From positions 124,001 to 188,000 of the forward strand of contig NZ_FMZB01000003.1 of assembly GCF_900101385.1 (NCBI RefSeq): 64,000 nucleotides of DNA. The letters run 5' to 3'. A model generated the notes under the pieces. That model was given only the letters and a program-made list of their open reading frames with translations. It did not search any database and was not told the DNA's origin. This stretch comes from Terribacillus halophilus. GTDB lineage: Bacteria > Bacillota > Bacilli > Bacillales > Amphibacillaceae. Below, piece by piece: positions 17,170 through 26,809 of this stretch; the first letter of the stretch is position 1; each line of letters begins with the position of its first letter. Both the position numbers and the translations under genes were made by a program.

Positions 17170-18246
17170 TTATAGAGAATCTACATATGCTTTCAGTTCG
17201 TCAGCCGTACCCGGAGCAGTTACATCACCATCGATGATCTTTTGCTTCCATTCATCTACAGCTGATTTGATATCGTCTGTGTATGCTTCTGTGTTTGTTT
17301 CTGCAATACCGATTCCATCATCTTTCAAACCGAATGATACGATTTCTCCACCAGGGAATTCGCCGTCTTTGGAGTCCTGAGCTACTCTAGCCACGGCAAC
17401 ATCAACAGCTTTCAGCATGCTTGTCAATGTCACGTTGTTGTCTCCGATTTGGCCTTCATCATACTGGTCACGGTCAACACCGATTACCCAGTAGTTTCCT
17501 TCTGGATTATTGTTTTTCAAATCTTTCGCTTGGGCGAAAACACCATTACCTGTACCGCCGGCAGAATGATAGATAACATCCACGCCGGAGTTGTACATGT
17601 TGGATGCAATCAATTTACCCTTATCAGGTGCACCGAAAGATCCAGCGTACTGTACATCCACTTCGATATCTTTATTGACTGATTTCGCACCAGCTACGTA
17701 TCCTGCTTCAAACTTCTTGATCAATTCACTTTCTTCTCCACCAACGAAGCCGATTTTACCGGAGTCGGACTTGGTCGCAGCAGCTACACCTGCAAGGAAA
17801 GAGCCTTGCTGCTCTTCGAACACGATGCTTGCTACATTATCTTTTTCTACGACGGAGTCAATAATGGCAAAATGCGTTTCTTTGTTCTGATCAGCAACCT
17901 TACCAATATCCTCTGCAAGTTTGAATCCGACTCCAAAAATCAGATCCGTGTTGGATTGCACAAGGCGATTCAGGTTTCCTGCATAATCAGATGCACTGTT
18001 TGATTGGAGGTAATCATAGCCTTCTTTCTCTTTTAGGTCATTGTCTTCACCGAACTTTGTTAGACCTTCCCAAGCGGATTGGTTGAATGATTTATCATCG
18101 ATACCGCCAGTATCGGTAACCATTGCTGTTTTGAAGCTGTCACCGCTTCCGCCTTGCCCTGAGCTGCTGCCTGATCCGCATGCACTAAGCACGACGCCGA
18201 CAACAAGGATCAAACCTAAAAGTACTGCATAACGACGCATTTTCAA
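17170..18246 (-). CDS. nupN: NupN-like BMP-family substrate-binding lipoprotein
   Basis: Extracytoplasmic nucleoside-binding lipoprotein, about 358 residues. A lipoprotein signal peptide (KMRR, hydrophobic core, VVLSAC lipobox) is followed by a Gly/Ser-rich linker and a BMP (PnrA-like) domain with VTDTGGIDDKSFNQSAW. Closest known relative: B. subtilis NupN (YufN), the guanosine binding protein. I chose TTG at 18246 because GGGGG lies 8 nt upstream; ATG at 18240 is two codons later but sits 14 nt from that site. It is the first gene of the operon and is cut off from nupO by two hairpins, which fits a need for excess binding protein. Confidence 0.88.
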   Translation of the reverse strand: MKMRRYAVLLGLILVVGVVLSACGSGSSSGQGGSGDSFKTAMVTDTGGIDDKSFNQSAWEGLTKFGEDNDLKEKEGYDYLQSNSASDYAGNLNRLVQSNTDLIFGVGFKLAEDIGKVADQNKETHFAIIDSVVEKDNVASIVFEEQQGSFLAGVAAATKSDSGKIGFVGGEESELIKKFEAGYVAGAKSVNKDIEVDVQYAGSFGAPDKGKLIASNMYNSGVDVIYHSAGGTGNGVFAQAKDLKNNNPEGNYWVIGVDRDQYDEGQIGDNNVTLTSMLKAVDVAVARVAQDSKDGEFPGGEIVSFGLKDDGIGIAETNTEAYTDDIKSAVDEWKQKIIDGDVTAPGTADELKAYVDSL

Positions 18247-18335
18247 GATAGAAACCCCCAAATATAGATTGATAGCTAAGTTGAAGCATGATACATAATT
18301 AGTAGATTATTAGGTCATAATTACTACATTTGCTT

Positions 18336-18352
18336 CACTCGAACATAATATA
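18336..18352 (-). promoter_or_regulatory. Possible nupN promoter and PurR-like box
   Basis: The minus strand has a TATATT that could be a -10, with only a weak -35 (TTTATT) 17 nt upstream. Overlapping it, plus-strand CACTCGAACATAAT resembles a PurR box (core CGAAC plus A/T flanks). Further CGAA cores lie around 18395-18410. In B. subtilis, PurR and CodY control purine transport genes. The evidence is weak. Confidence 0.3.
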
Positions 18353-18460
18353 ACATCTTTTTTACAGAAAATAAATACTTATTTTACAAAAAACACGAAT
18401 ATTTTCGAATTATTTGGGGTGATTCAACTAGCTTTTGGCGCTCCACTTGTCCATTGTGTC

Positions 18461-20779
18461 CTACGAAAGTTTGTCCTCTGCCGATTTCGATACTAGCACT
18501 TGCCGCGGCTTGCTTCCTTCATAAGGTCCTACGACACCGCGTTCTTCCATTGCATCTATCAAACGGGCTGCCCTTGTATAGCCGATGCGGAACCTGCGCT
18601 GCAGCATGGATACGCTGGCACTCTGCATATCCGTCACGAGGAAGACGGCGTCATGATATAATTCATCCTCGACTTCCGATTGTACATCCTGTTCTTCCTC
18701 GGGAATCATATCGGTCTGATATTGTGCTTTCTGCTGCTGGATACAATGATTGACAACTTTCTCCACTTCTTCATCCGAGAGAAAAGCGCCTTGGATTCGA
18801 GTCGGCTTGGAAGTGCCGACTGGAACGAACAGCATATCCCCGCGTCCGAGCAGCTTCTCGGCCCCCCCGCTGTCGAGGATCGTCCGGGAATCGATCTGGG
18901 AGCTTACGCTAAAGGCAATCCGGGATGGGATGTTTGCCTTGATGACCCCGGTAATGACATCGACAGAAGGACGCTGCGTGGCGATGATCAAATGGATCCC
19001 TGCAGCACGTGCCATCTGTGCCAGTCTGGTGATGGCATCCTCCACTTCACTGGAAGCAACCATCATCAAGTCGGCTAGCTCATCGACTAATACGACAATG
19101 AATGGCAGGAATGGCTGCTCTTCTTCACTTTGTTCATTTTGCTTTTTGATATAGGCATTGTAACCTTCGATATTTCTCGTACCGGAATCGGAGAACAGAT
19201 CGTATCGTCGTTCCATTTCGGCCACAACTTTTTTCAAGGCTCTGGACGCTTTTTTCGGATCTGTCACAACAGGCGTCAGCAGATGCGGAATACCGTTATA
19301 CACATTCAGCTCCACTTTTTTCGGATCGATCATCATCATCTTGACTTCATGTGGTTTTGCCTGCATGAGGATGCTTGTGATGATGCCGTTGATGCACACA
19401 CTTTTACCGCTTCCGGTAGCACCTGCCACAAGCAGATGGGGCATTTTGTTCAATTCGGCCACGACTGACTCTCCGGAAATGTCACGGCCAAGCGCGAAGC
19501 TCAGCTTGGAACCAGCCTTCATCTGATTATTATCGAGCACCTCCCGCAAAGATACGCTTGCGACTTCCTTATTCGGCACCTCGATACCGACTGCTGATTT
19601 TCCTGGTATCGGTGCTTCGATTCGGATATCTTTGGCTGCCAGGGCAAGGGCCAGATCATCGTGGAGATTTACAATCTTGCTCACCTTCACCCCGGTATCC
19701 GGATAAACTTCATACTTCGTCACGGCTGGACCGACATGTACCTTGCTTACTTTAGCCTTGACGCCAAAGCTCTGGAATGTCTGCTCGAGCTTGCGTGCGA
19801 CGGCCTGGATTTGGGAGCGTTCCTGTTTCTGGCTGTTTTTCTTCGGCTGTTTCAGCAATGAGATGCCAGGCAGCTGATAATCCCTGTTTTCCAGCTCAGA
19901 GGCAGGCAATGCCTCTTTCTCATCCGCTGGTTCTGCTTCCGTCTCTTTAGGCGGTGACTCTTGTTTTGGCTCGACGATTTCCGGTTCCGGATCTGCGTAA
20001 GCAATATTCGTGAAGTCCTGGATGATCGGCTCTTCGTGGATCGGCTCTTCGTGGACCGGTTCTGCTTCCGCTGCTTCTTCTTTCTCTGCCAACACTGGCT
20101 TACGTTTTGACTTTTCTCGCGGACGTTCTGTCTTTTTACGCTCCTTGTTCTCCGAAAGCTTGTCTTTCATTTTAGCCGAAGATGCACTTGCCCCTTTCTT
20201 CACCGCATCGACCATTTTTTGGACGACCACAGAAAGGGATGTATTGCTTAAAATCAGAATCCCGATGACCACAAGGAAGAAGGCGATGATCTTGGCTCCT
20301 GTCGCTGACAGCAGATAATAACTCAACGCGAAAAGGATAGCTCCTATCATCCCGCCTCCTAAAGCTGCTGGGTCGATCGTATCTTGTATATATGCTAAAA
20401 AGTAGTTCCAAGTCGTTTTGATTATGGAGGGCTGCTCGACTTGACTCAGCTTGTCCTCAAATGCTTGGATATGGGTAAACAGCAGGATACCAGCAGTGAT
20501 AAGATACAGCCCGATCAGCTTCTTATGAAGCAGATTCGGTTTTTTGCATCGTGCCATCAAGTAGATGCCCACCCCACCCATAAATACGGCAAGCAGGAAA
20601 TACCAGCTTCCGAAGAAGAAGCGGAATATATGCTCAAGTGCATTCGGTATGGCCCCATCACTGATGGCTCCCGCGCCGCTGCCGAACACTGCGAGAAATA
20701 CCAATAACAGTCCGATTACTTCATAGCTCATCACTTGCTTGAACTTGGTTTGACGTTTTTTTGTTTTTCGTTTAGCCAT
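18461..20779 (-). CDS. spoIIIE: SpoIIIE/FtsK-type DNA translocase
   Basis: Membrane-anchored hexameric DNA pump that moves the chromosome into the forespore and clears trapped DNA from division septa. The product is 772 residues (B. subtilis SpoIIIE 787). About four membrane helices (17-180) are followed by a charged linker (190-310) with a short duplication, the alpha/beta motor with Walker A GATGSGKS at 453-460 and Walker [13 protein letters not shown], and a C-terminal gamma winged helix (about 700-765, [22 protein letters not shown]) that reads SRS sequences. The position next to tepA/ylzJ matches spoIIIE rather than the second paralogue sftA. Confidence 0.93.
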   Translation of the reverse strand: MAKRKTKKRQTKFKQVMSYEVIGLLLVFLAVFGSGAGAISDGAIPNALEHIFRFFFGSWYFLLAVFMGGVGIYLMARCKKPNLLHKKLIGLYLITAGILLFTHIQAFEDKLSQVEQPSIIKTTWNYFLAYIQDTIDPAALGGGMIGAILFALSYYLLSATGAKIIAFFLVVIGILILSNTSLSVVVQKMVDAVKKGASASSAKMKDKLSENKERKKTERPREKSKRKPVLAEKEEAAEAEPVHEEPIHEEPIIQDFTNIAYADPEPEIVEPKQESPPKETEAEPADEKEALPASELENRDYQLPGISLLKQPKKNSQKQERSQIQAVARKLEQTFQSFGVKAKVSKVHVGPAVTKYEVYPDTGVKVSKIVNLHDDLALALAAKDIRIEAPIPGKSAVGIEVPNKEVASVSLREVLDNNQMKAGSKLSFALGRDISGESVVAELNKMPHLLVAGATGSGKSVCINGIITSILMQAKPHEVKMMMIDPKKVELNVYNGIPHLLTPVVTDPKKASRALKKVVAEMERRYDLFSDSGTRNIEGYNAYIKKQNEQSEEEQPFLPFIVVLVDELADLMMVASSEVEDAITRLAQMARAAGIHLIIATQRPSVDVITGVIKANIPSRIAFSVSSQIDSRTILDSGGAEKLLGRGDMLFVPVGTSKPTRIQGAFLSDEEVEKVVNHCIQQQKAQYQTDMIPEEEQDVQSEVEDELYHDAVFLVTDMQSASVSMLQRRFRIGYTRAARLIDAMEERGVVGPYEGSKPRQVLVSKSAEDKLS
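20025..20054. repeat. Perfect 2 x 15-bp tandem repeat in the SpoIIIE linker
   Basis: ATCGGCTCTTCGTGG occurs twice in direct succession, encoding [10 protein letters not shown] in the disordered linker; a diverged third unit follows. Slippage here would change the linker length without breaking the frame. Confidence 0.85.
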
Positions 20780-20830
20780 TGTAGCTTAATCTCCTTGTTT
20801 TACATTGCTTATGTACTTCTTTAGATGTAA

Positions 20831-20861
20831 AGAAAACCCCTGCCAACGGCAAGGGTTTTCT
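20831..20861 (-). terminator. ylzJ (tepA-ylzJ) terminator
   Basis: Minus-strand AGAAAACCCTTGCC / GGCAGGGGTTTTCT stem (one G-U pair) with a 3-nt loop and a T-rich tail, before spoIIIE. Confidence 0.85.
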
Positions 20862-20931
20862 ATAGCTTGCATCAATTTGCCATCCCAATCAGTATAACAC
20901 AGGAAGCAAAAAGACGAACATACGTATTCAT

Positions 20932-21141
20932 TTATAAAGAGAATAACTTCCCCGGGGCACAGTTTTCATCCAGGAAATCGGCTGGGTCGGTCGATAATAA
21001 CTGATGGACACGATACATGCCGTTACCCAGATGCTCAGCCTGAACCGTCCTCCCCCTGTATTGCATAACTTGATGCGAATCAAACTGCGTCGTCTCGGCG
21101 GGGAAGATATCCTCGGCTGCAAGCGGTGTATACAAAATCAT
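20932..21141 (-). CDS. ylzJ: YlzJ-like small protein
   Basis: Conserved 69-residue protein of unknown function, found next to tepA in Bacillaceae. It begins [14 protein letters not shown] and contains the characteristic [17 protein letters not shown]; there is no signal peptide or membrane segment. Its ATG overlaps the tepA stop codon (ATGA), so it is translationally coupled to tepA. A terminator follows. Confidence 0.85.
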   Translation of the reverse strand: MILYTPLAAEDIFPAETTQFDSHQVMQYRGRTVQAEHLGNGMYRVHQLLSTDPADFLDENCAPGKLFSL

Positions 21142-21869
21142 TGCAATTCCCCGTTCTGGGCTGCTTTTCGCTGATCCATCAATTCATTCAGCTTCTTCAT
21201 CGCATGTTCCACACCGCCGACTTCATGGATCAGCCCATAAGAAACTGCATCGGTCCCGACGACATTTGTACCAATGTCACGTGTCAGATTACCTTTGGCA
21301 AACATGAGCTCTTTGAATTTGTCCTCTGTAATCGAAGAATGGGAAGTGACGAAGCTGATGACTCGATCCTGCATCTTATCCAAGTATTCAAAGGTTTGCG
21401 GTACACCGATGACAAGTCCGGTCAGTCGGATCGGATGGATCGTCATCGTTGCAGTCGGTACGATGAAACTGTAATCCGTACTCACAGCGATTGGTGCCCC
21501 GATCGAATGCCCCCCTCCAAGGACGATGGAGACAGAAGGCTTGGAAAGTGAGGAAATCATCTCCGATATGGCAAGTCCTGCTTCTACATCTCCTCCGACT
21601 GTATTCATCAGTACTATCAATCCCTCTATCTTCGGATTCTGTTCGATTGCAATCAATTGAGGGATGACATGCTCATATTTCGTCGTTTTATTTTGCGGAG
21701 GCAGCTGCATATGCCCTTCTATCTGACCGATGATGGACAATACGTGGACATGGGAGTCAGGTGCCTGGGCAACCGATGTCTGTCCGAGCTGCTGAATTTT
21801 TTCGAGGATGGATTTCCCGCCGGATTCTTCGTTTTCATTCTCTTGGTTATCATTACGTTCCTTTGCCAT
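21138..21869 (-). CDS. tepA: TepA, ClpP-like translocation-enhancing protein
   Basis: Cytoplasmic ClpP/crotonase-fold serine protease homologue, 243 residues. The N-terminal 25 residues are polar. The ClpP-like core has [24 protein letters not shown] with the probable nucleophile Ser122, and TMTIHP with His145. B. subtilis TepA was linked to protein export and to degradation of small acid-soluble spore proteins during outgrowth. AAAGGAG precedes the ATG. In B. subtilis rnjB separates dapA and tepA; here only a terminator lies between. Confidence 0.9.
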   Translation of the reverse strand: MAKERNDNQENENEESGGKSILEKIQQLGQTSVAQAPDSHVHVLSIIGQIEGHMQLPPQNKTTKYEHVIPQLIAIEQNPKIEGLIVLMNTVGGDVEAGLAISEMISSLSKPSVSIVLGGGHSIGAPIAVSTDYSFIVPTATMTIHPIRLTGLVIGVPQTFEYLDKMQDRVISFVTSHSSITEDKFKELMFAKGNLTRDIGTNVVGTDAVSYGLIHEVGGVEHAMKKLNELMDQRKAAQNGELQ

Positions 21870-21930
21870 TTTCCTAGCTCCTTTCCATACTTGTTTTTAG
21901 TATGGACAGCGAGCCGAGCGGCATACATAT

Positions 21931-21960
21931 ACAAAAAGCAGGAGGCTACCCTCCTGCTTC
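21931..21960 (-). terminator. dapA (spoVF-asd-dapG-dapA) terminator
   Basis: Perfect 10-bp stem AAGCAGGAGG / CCTCCTGCTT with a 4-nt loop and TTTTTG tail on the minus strand. Confidence 0.9.
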
Positions 21961-21969
21961 TATCGTCGT

Positions 21970-22833
21970 TTATTTCAAGAGCTTGCTGATGTTTTCTTTC
22001 TCTGCTTCGGTCAGTTCGACAAGCGGCAAACGGACACCGCCTGCCGTGACGCCTTTTTGATTCAAAGCTTCTTTCACCGGGGTAGGACTTGGTGCTTGGA
22101 ACATGCCTTGCATCACCGGCAGAATTTGCTGATGGATACGGGCAGCTTCTCCGACATTACCCGTTTCAAATGCCTGCAGCATAGCCTGCATTTCATTGCC
22201 GATGACATGGGACGAAACGGATACGATGCCATCCCCGCCGATAGCAGCTACCGGAAGGGACAAATCATCATCACCGCTATACAGGCTGAAATCATCAGGC
22301 GTATTTGCGATGACCTTCGTCATGCTGCTCAAATCTCCAGTGGAATCCTTCACAGAAACAATGTTTGCTATCTTTGAAAGCTCAATCACTGTATCCGCTT
22401 CGATTTTCACAACGGATCGCCCTGGAATATTATAAAGCATGATCGGCAGCTTCGTGCTATTTGCCACTGCTTCGAAATGCGCAAATAAACCACGCTGATT
22501 GGGCTTGTTGTAGTACGGTGCAACGATCAGGGCTGCATCGACACCGATTTCTTCTGCTTCTTTTGTCAGCTCGATACTGTCCTGCGTGTTATTGCTTCCT
22601 GTCCCAGCAATGATCGGAATCCGACCGCCGACTGTTTTAACCACATGGCGGAACAGCTCAATCTTTTCTTCGTGGGAAAGTGTCGGCGATTCACCGGTCG
22701 TGCCAGCTACGACGACAGCGTCTGTCCCGTTTTCGATCAAATAATCGAGCAAACGAGTAGTTGCATCAAAATCAATTTTTCCCTCGTTATCGAATGGCGT
22801 TACCATAGCTGTAATAATTTTACCGAATTTCAT
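21970..22833 (-). CDS. dapA: DapA, 4-hydroxy-tetrahydrodipicolinate synthase
   Basis: Condenses pyruvate with aspartate-semialdehyde, the first step towards diaminopimelate, lysine and dipicolinate. The product is 287 residues. The Schiff-base Lys162 is in VSVKDSTGD, Tyr134 in MLYNIPGRS, and the pyruvate-binding GTTGESPTL loop is at about 44-52. It is the last gene of the operon; its product, after dehydration, is the substrate of SpoVFA/SpoVFB encoded at the operon's start. Confidence 0.97.
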   Translation of the reverse strand: MKFGKIITAMVTPFDNEGKIDFDATTRLLDYLIENGTDAVVVAGTTGESPTLSHEEKIELFRHVVKTVGGRIPIIAGTGSNNTQDSIELTKEAEEIGVDAALIVAPYYNKPNQRGLFAHFEAVANSTKLPIMLYNIPGRSVVKIEADTVIELSKIANIVSVKDSTGDLSSMTKVIANTPDDFSLYSGDDDLSLPVAAIGGDGIVSVSSHVIGNEMQAMLQAFETGNVGEAARIHQQILPVMQGMFQAPSPTPVKEALNQKGVTAGGVRLPLVELTEAEKENISKLLK

Positions 22834-22868
22834 CGTAAAACCCCTCTGTCTTCAACAATTATCAGACC

Positions 22869-24080
22869 TTATAGACTAAGCTCGAATGTCGCATGAAGCG
22901 CGTTCACTGCTGCTACAAGATCTTTTTCATTAATCAATACCCAAATGGTCGTGTGGCTATCGGCTGATTGCAGGATGTCGATTTCCTTATCGGTCAATGT
23001 TTGGACAATTTTTGCCGTCACGCCGGGAATGCCTGTCATACCGGCACCAACAAGGGATACCTTCGCACAGTTGTTAATCACCTTTGGTTTCAGGCCAAGA
23101 TCCTGAAGGATACCCTCTGCAAGCATGACCTGTTCGGCAGCAATCGTGTAGACGACACCATTTGGCGAAATATTGATAAAATCGACCGAAATATTTGCCT
23201 CAGCCATCGCTTTGAAAACACTGGACTGTGTTTTATACGCATCCGTATCGGTTTCGATTTTGATTTGGGAGATGCCGGCAAGATGTGCAATTCCGGTAAT
23301 CAACCGGTCTGGGATATCTTTACCTGCAAAGCTCTCTCTGGATGATGTGACGAGCGTTCCCTCTGAGAGAGAACCGGTTGAACGCACACGCATCGGGACT
23401 TTAGCCTGCATCGCGATCTCTACAGCGCGCGGATGCACCACTTTTGCACCTTGATATGCCAGATTGCAAATTTCCGTATATGTGACGACATCCAGCATAC
23501 GCGCTTCTTCGACAACGCGAGGATCGGCAGTCATGATGCCTTCCACATCCGTGAATATGTCGACAAATTCCGCTTGTAAAGCAGCACCGAGAGCAGCTGC
23601 GGATGTATCGCTGCCGCCCCGGCCAATGGTCGTGATCTCTCCTTCTTCCGTCATACCTTGGAAACCGGCTACAACGATGACATCATGCGTCTTGAGCTCT
23701 TCCCAAATCCTATCGACCCGCATTTCCTTGATTTTCGCAGCTGTGAATTCTTCATTTGTGATGAAACCAGCCTGGGCCCCAGTCAATGCGGCAGCTCGGA
23801 TTCCTTTTGCATTAAGCGCATTGGAAAAGACGACGGAGGAGATGACCTCGCCGCAGGAAAGCAGCAAGTCCTTCTCCCGTTTGGAAATATGCGTCTCATC
23901 TGGCACACCGATGAGTCCAAGCAAGGAGTCGGTTGCATATGGATCTGGATATCGCCCGATTGCCGATACGACGACCACTACCTTATTCCCGAGCTGCAGG
24001 GCTGCCTCTATATGCTGAATGGCTTCCGTCTGATTATCCCTTACAGACGTTCCGCCGAATTTCTGGACTAACACTTTCAT
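22869..24080 (-). CDS. dapG: DapG, aspartokinase I (diaminopimelate-sensitive type)
   Basis: Phosphorylates aspartate for the diaminopimelate/lysine/threonine pathway. The product is 403 residues with an N-terminal amino-acid-kinase domain (VQKFGGTSV at 5-13, TIGRGGSDTSA, DIFTDVEGI) and two C-terminal ACT domains. In B. subtilis the isozyme in this operon is aspartokinase I, inhibited by meso-diaminopimelate. It is 9 nt downstream of asd. Confidence 0.95.
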   Translation of the reverse strand: MKVLVQKFGGTSVRDNQTEAIQHIEAALQLGNKVVVVVSAIGRYPDPYATDSLLGLIGVPDETHISKREKDLLLSCGEVISSVVFSNALNAKGIRAAALTGAQAGFITNEEFTAAKIKEMRVDRIWEELKTHDVIVVAGFQGMTEEGEITTIGRGGSDTSAAALGAALQAEFVDIFTDVEGIMTADPRVVEEARMLDVVTYTEICNLAYQGAKVVHPRAVEIAMQAKVPMRVRSTGSLSEGTLVTSSRESFAGKDIPDRLITGIAHLAGISQIKIETDTDAYKTQSSVFKAMAEANISVDFINISPNGVVYTIAAEQVMLAEGILQDLGLKPKVINNCAKVSLVGAGMTGIPGVTAKIVQTLTDKEIDILQSADSHTTIWVLINEKDLVAAVNALHATFELSL

Positions 24081-24089
24081 TTTTACACC

Positions 24090-25139
24090 TCAGACTGTAA
24101 GCAAGTTATGTTGGATCAAGCGTTCCGCGATTTGGACACTGTTCCACGCTGCACCTTTCAACAAGTTATCGGATACGATCCACATATGGAATCCATTGTT
24201 ATGATCCAGATCCTTACGCACTCTTCCCACGAATACTTCTTTTTTGCCAGCGGCAGAAAGCGGAGTCGGATAGGTCTGTGTGCTTGGATCATCTTCCAGC
24301 ACAATTCCTTCTCCGGCTGCCAATTTCTCTTGAATGTCCTTGACAGTCAGACCGCTTTGTCCGAGCTCGACATAGACACTCTCGGCATGGGATGTGAAGA
24401 CTGGCAATCGTACACAAGTAGCCGAAACGTGAAGGTCTTCTGCATGCATGATTTTTTTCGTTTCATTGATCATTTTCATTTCTTCATATGTGTAACCATT
24501 ATCTTGGAACACATCGATTTGCGGGAGCGCATTGAATGCTACTGGGAAGTGGCGTTTATCGCCTTTCACTGGAAGGACGCTTGCCTCCATGTCTTCTCCA
24601 TTAAGGAATTGCTGCGCTTGGTTTTTCAATTCATCGATTGCGACCGCTCCGGCTCCGGACACAGCTTGGTAAGTAGAGACGATGATACGGGAAAGCCCGT
24701 ATGCTTCTTTCAGTGGCTCCAGCGCTGCAACCATCTGAATTGTGGAACAGTTCGGGTTAGCGATGATACCGTTATGAAGCTTTAGATCATCCTCATTCAC
24801 TTCCGGTACAACGAGCGGTACTTTCGGATCCATACGGTATGCACTCGTATTATCGACAACTACTGCGCCGCGCTTCACTGCTTCCGGGGCCAATGCTTTA
24901 GAAACGGAACCACCTGCAGAAAACAGTGCGATATCGACACCTTCAAAGCTCTCCGGTTTGGCTTCCTTCACAGTATAGCTTTTGCCTTTGAAATCTATTT
25001 GCTGTCCAGCGGATCTTTTGGAAGATAATAAGGATAGCTCGCCGATTGGAAAATCGCGTTCTGCAAGAGTCTCCAGCATCTTTTGCCCAACAGCGCCTGT
25101 CGCGCCTACTACTGCGATATGATAACCTTGCTGTGTCAT
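24090..25139 (-). CDS. asd: Asd, aspartate-semialdehyde dehydrogenase
   Basis: Reduces aspartyl phosphate to aspartate-semialdehyde with NADPH. The product is 349 residues; the nucleotide motif GATGAVGQ is at 12-19 and the catalytic Cys131 in NPNCSTIQMV. GGAGAGGG precedes the ATG. It can be transcribed from the upstream sigma-K promoter through spoVFB, and probably from a vegetative promoter in the 122-nt gap. Confidence 0.97.
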   Translation of the reverse strand: MTQQGYHIAVVGATGAVGQKMLETLAERDFPIGELSLLSSKRSAGQQIDFKGKSYTVKEAKPESFEGVDIALFSAGGSVSKALAPEAVKRGAVVVDNTSAYRMDPKVPLVVPEVNEDDLKLHNGIIANPNCSTIQMVAALEPLKEAYGLSRIIVSTYQAVSGAGAVAIDELKNQAQQFLNGEDMEASVLPVKGDKRHFPVAFNALPQIDVFQDNGYTYEEMKMINETKKIMHAEDLHVSATCVRLPVFTSHAESVYVELGQSGLTVKDIQEKLAAGEGIVLEDDPSTQTYPTPLSAAGKKEVFVGRVRKDLDHNNGFHMWIVSDNLLKGAAWNSVQIAERLIQHNLLTV

Positions 25140-25176
25140 GAAAAACCCTCTCCTCTGTCTATCTGAATGGATACGT

Positions 25177-25210
25177 ATTATATAGTTGTTACACTAGCTT
25201 TGATTTAACG
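25177..25210 (-). promoter_or_regulatory. Possible vegetative promoter of asd-dapG-dapA
   Basis: A perfect TATAAT (25177-25182) lies about 38 nt before the asd ATG on the minus strand, with A/T-rich sequence but no strong -35 (ATCAAA at 16 nt). A separate vegetative start is expected, since diaminopimelate is needed in growth. Confidence 0.45.
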
Positions 25211-25261
25211 CTAGCACTATTCTATCATAATTTTTCTGTCATTGGTTATCGTTTGAGGAGT

Positions 25262-25852
25262 TTAGGAAAAACGTTGGACTAATACCGGCTGCAGCTGCTT
25301 ATATTCCAGGGCTGATTCAATCGTTTCCGTAAGCTTTGTCATATCCGCAACAAGGGAGTTCGGCTTTTTGAATGGATCGTCTTGTCCGAACGGGATGAAA
25401 TACATATATTTGGCAGCCATGAGCCGCATCAAATTGACACCGTTGAGTCCGAGTGCATCATTTGTGCTGATTCCAAGCACAATCGGTTTTCCATTCCGGA
25501 TTGTCGCTTTCACCGCCATCAGCACAGGGCTATCCGTGAGTGCATTTGCAAGCTTTGACATGCTGTTTCCGGTAAGCGGTGCCACGACCATACAATCCAG
25601 CGGTTCACGCGGACCTAAAGGTTCTGCTTCCGGGATCGTGCGGATGATGTTCGTTTTCGTCAAATCACTGATTTTTTGCATATGATCCTTGGCGTCTCCG
25701 AAATATGTGTCAGTGAATTGAACCGTGTTGCTGACGATGGGCACTACTTCTGCCCCGAGCTTCACCAGCTGTTCGATTTGTGGAAATATTTCACTGTACG
25801 TACAGTGGGAGCCCGTAATACCGAACCCAATCCGTTTTCCTGCCAAACTCAT
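25262..25852 (-). CDS. spoVFB: SpoVFB (DpaB), dipicolinate synthase subunit B
   Basis: Flavoprotein-fold subunit of dipicolinate synthase, 196 residues, with GFGITGSHCTYSEI at the N-terminus and VVAPLTGNSMSKLANALTDSPV, as in the flavin-dependent decarboxylase superfamily. With SpoVFA it makes dipicolinic acid in the mother cell during late sporulation. It is 15 nt downstream of spoVFA. Confidence 0.95.
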   Translation of the reverse strand: MSLAGKRIGFGITGSHCTYSEIFPQIEQLVKLGAEVVPIVSNTVQFTDTYFGDAKDHMQKISDLTKTNIIRTIPEAEPLGPREPLDCMVVAPLTGNSMSKLANALTDSPVLMAVKATIRNGKPIVLGISTNDALGLNGVNLMRLMAAKYMYFIPFGQDDPFKKPNSLVADMTKLTETIESALEYKQLQPVLVQRFS

Positions 25853-25867
25853 ATAATACTCCTCCTT

Positions 25868-26746
25868 TTAGCTGTTTGTTAAAATCTGTTTGATGACGAC
25901 AGACAAAATATTACCGGCCGTTTTTGGTGCGACAATGCCAGGCAGGCTCAAGGCGTGGATGGCCTGGATGCCCCGTTTTTTCGCATAGTCGAAGTCGACT
26001 CCGCCCGGTTTGGAAGCAAGGTCGATGATCAGCGTCTGTGTAGGCAGCTGCTCAAGGATGGCTTTCTTCACGACAAGTGCTGGAATGGTATTGATCAGGA
26101 TGTCACTATCATTGATCACTTCCGGAAGACTTTCGAGGAAAAAGGCATGCATTCCCATTTCGCTTACGCGGGCAATATCAGCATCATGGATGGAACCGAC
26201 ATGGACATCGGCGCCGAGTGCATCGAATTTACTTGCCACGCTCATACCGACGCGCCCGAAACCAAGTACGACGACTTTCGAGCCATGGATGGTGAAATCG
26301 GTATGTTTGATAGCTGTCATAATGGCCCCTTCGGCTGTTGGGATCGAATTATAGATCGCGACATCATCCCTGTCGAAAAGGGAAACCAGACGCAAATTCC
26401 GCTTTTTGCATAAATCTGTCAGATAGTCGTTTGTGATACCTGTAAAAACGACACAATCCTTGGGCAATCGATCCATCCAGCTTTCCGTCAATTGAATGCT
26501 TTTATCAGAAAATACTGTTGCAATCTGCCCATCAGGACCAACCCCGGGAATCGGAAGGATGATCGCATTCAGACGCTGCGGATCAAGATCATCCAGTTCC
26601 CGCTGGATACCGCCGGTGAAGCTTTGACTGATTTGTTCGAAGCCCACCGCAAATACAGATGCATTCGCACTGCATTGCAAGCTGCGAATCATCTCCAAGT
26701 AGCGGGCATCACCGCCAAGAACAGCGATAGTCAATTCAGTGGTCAA
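25868..26746 (-). CDS. spoVFA: SpoVFA (DpaA), dipicolinate synthase subunit A
   Basis: NAD(P)-dependent subunit of dipicolinate synthase, which oxidises dihydrodipicolinate to the spore-core chelator. The product is 292 residues; a Rossmann segment VVLGFGRVGMSVA is central, and IAVLGGDARYLEMI is the family N-terminus. It is the first gene of a spoVFA-spoVFB-asd-dapG-dapA operon, read from a sigma-K promoter about 64-70 nt upstream. Confidence 0.96.
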   Translation of the reverse strand: MTTELTIAVLGGDARYLEMIRSLQCSANASVFAVGFEQISQSFTGGIQRELDDLDPQRLNAIILPIPGVGPDGQIATVFSDKSIQLTESWMDRLPKDCVVFTGITNDYLTDLCKKRNLRLVSLFDRDDVAIYNSIPTAEGAIMTAIKHTDFTIHGSKVVVLGFGRVGMSVASKFDALGADVHVGSIHDADIARVSEMGMHAFFLESLPEVINDSDILINTIPALVVKKAILEQLPTQTLIIDLASKPGGVDFDYAKKRGIQAIHALSLPGIVAPKTAGNILSVVIKQILTNS

Positions 26747-26809
26747 ACTCTCACCTCGCTCTAGAACATATTTTCATACATCTTTTCATTGAGATAATTG
26801 CTTTCCAGT

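Noticed and set aside
23464-24018. Plus-strand open frame of 184 codons opposite dapG
   Set aside because: It is antisense to a well-conserved gene, rich in Ser/Thr/Ala as expected for a shadow frame, and has no RBS or family resemblance. The same holds for other long plus-strand frames, for example 35332-35982 opposite infB and 42616-43254 opposite polC.
25200-25222. CTAGC..GCTAG inverted repeat between spoVFB and asd as a terminator
   Set aside because: The stem is only 5 bp, with an 11-nt A/T-rich loop and no T run. Read-through into asd is expected.
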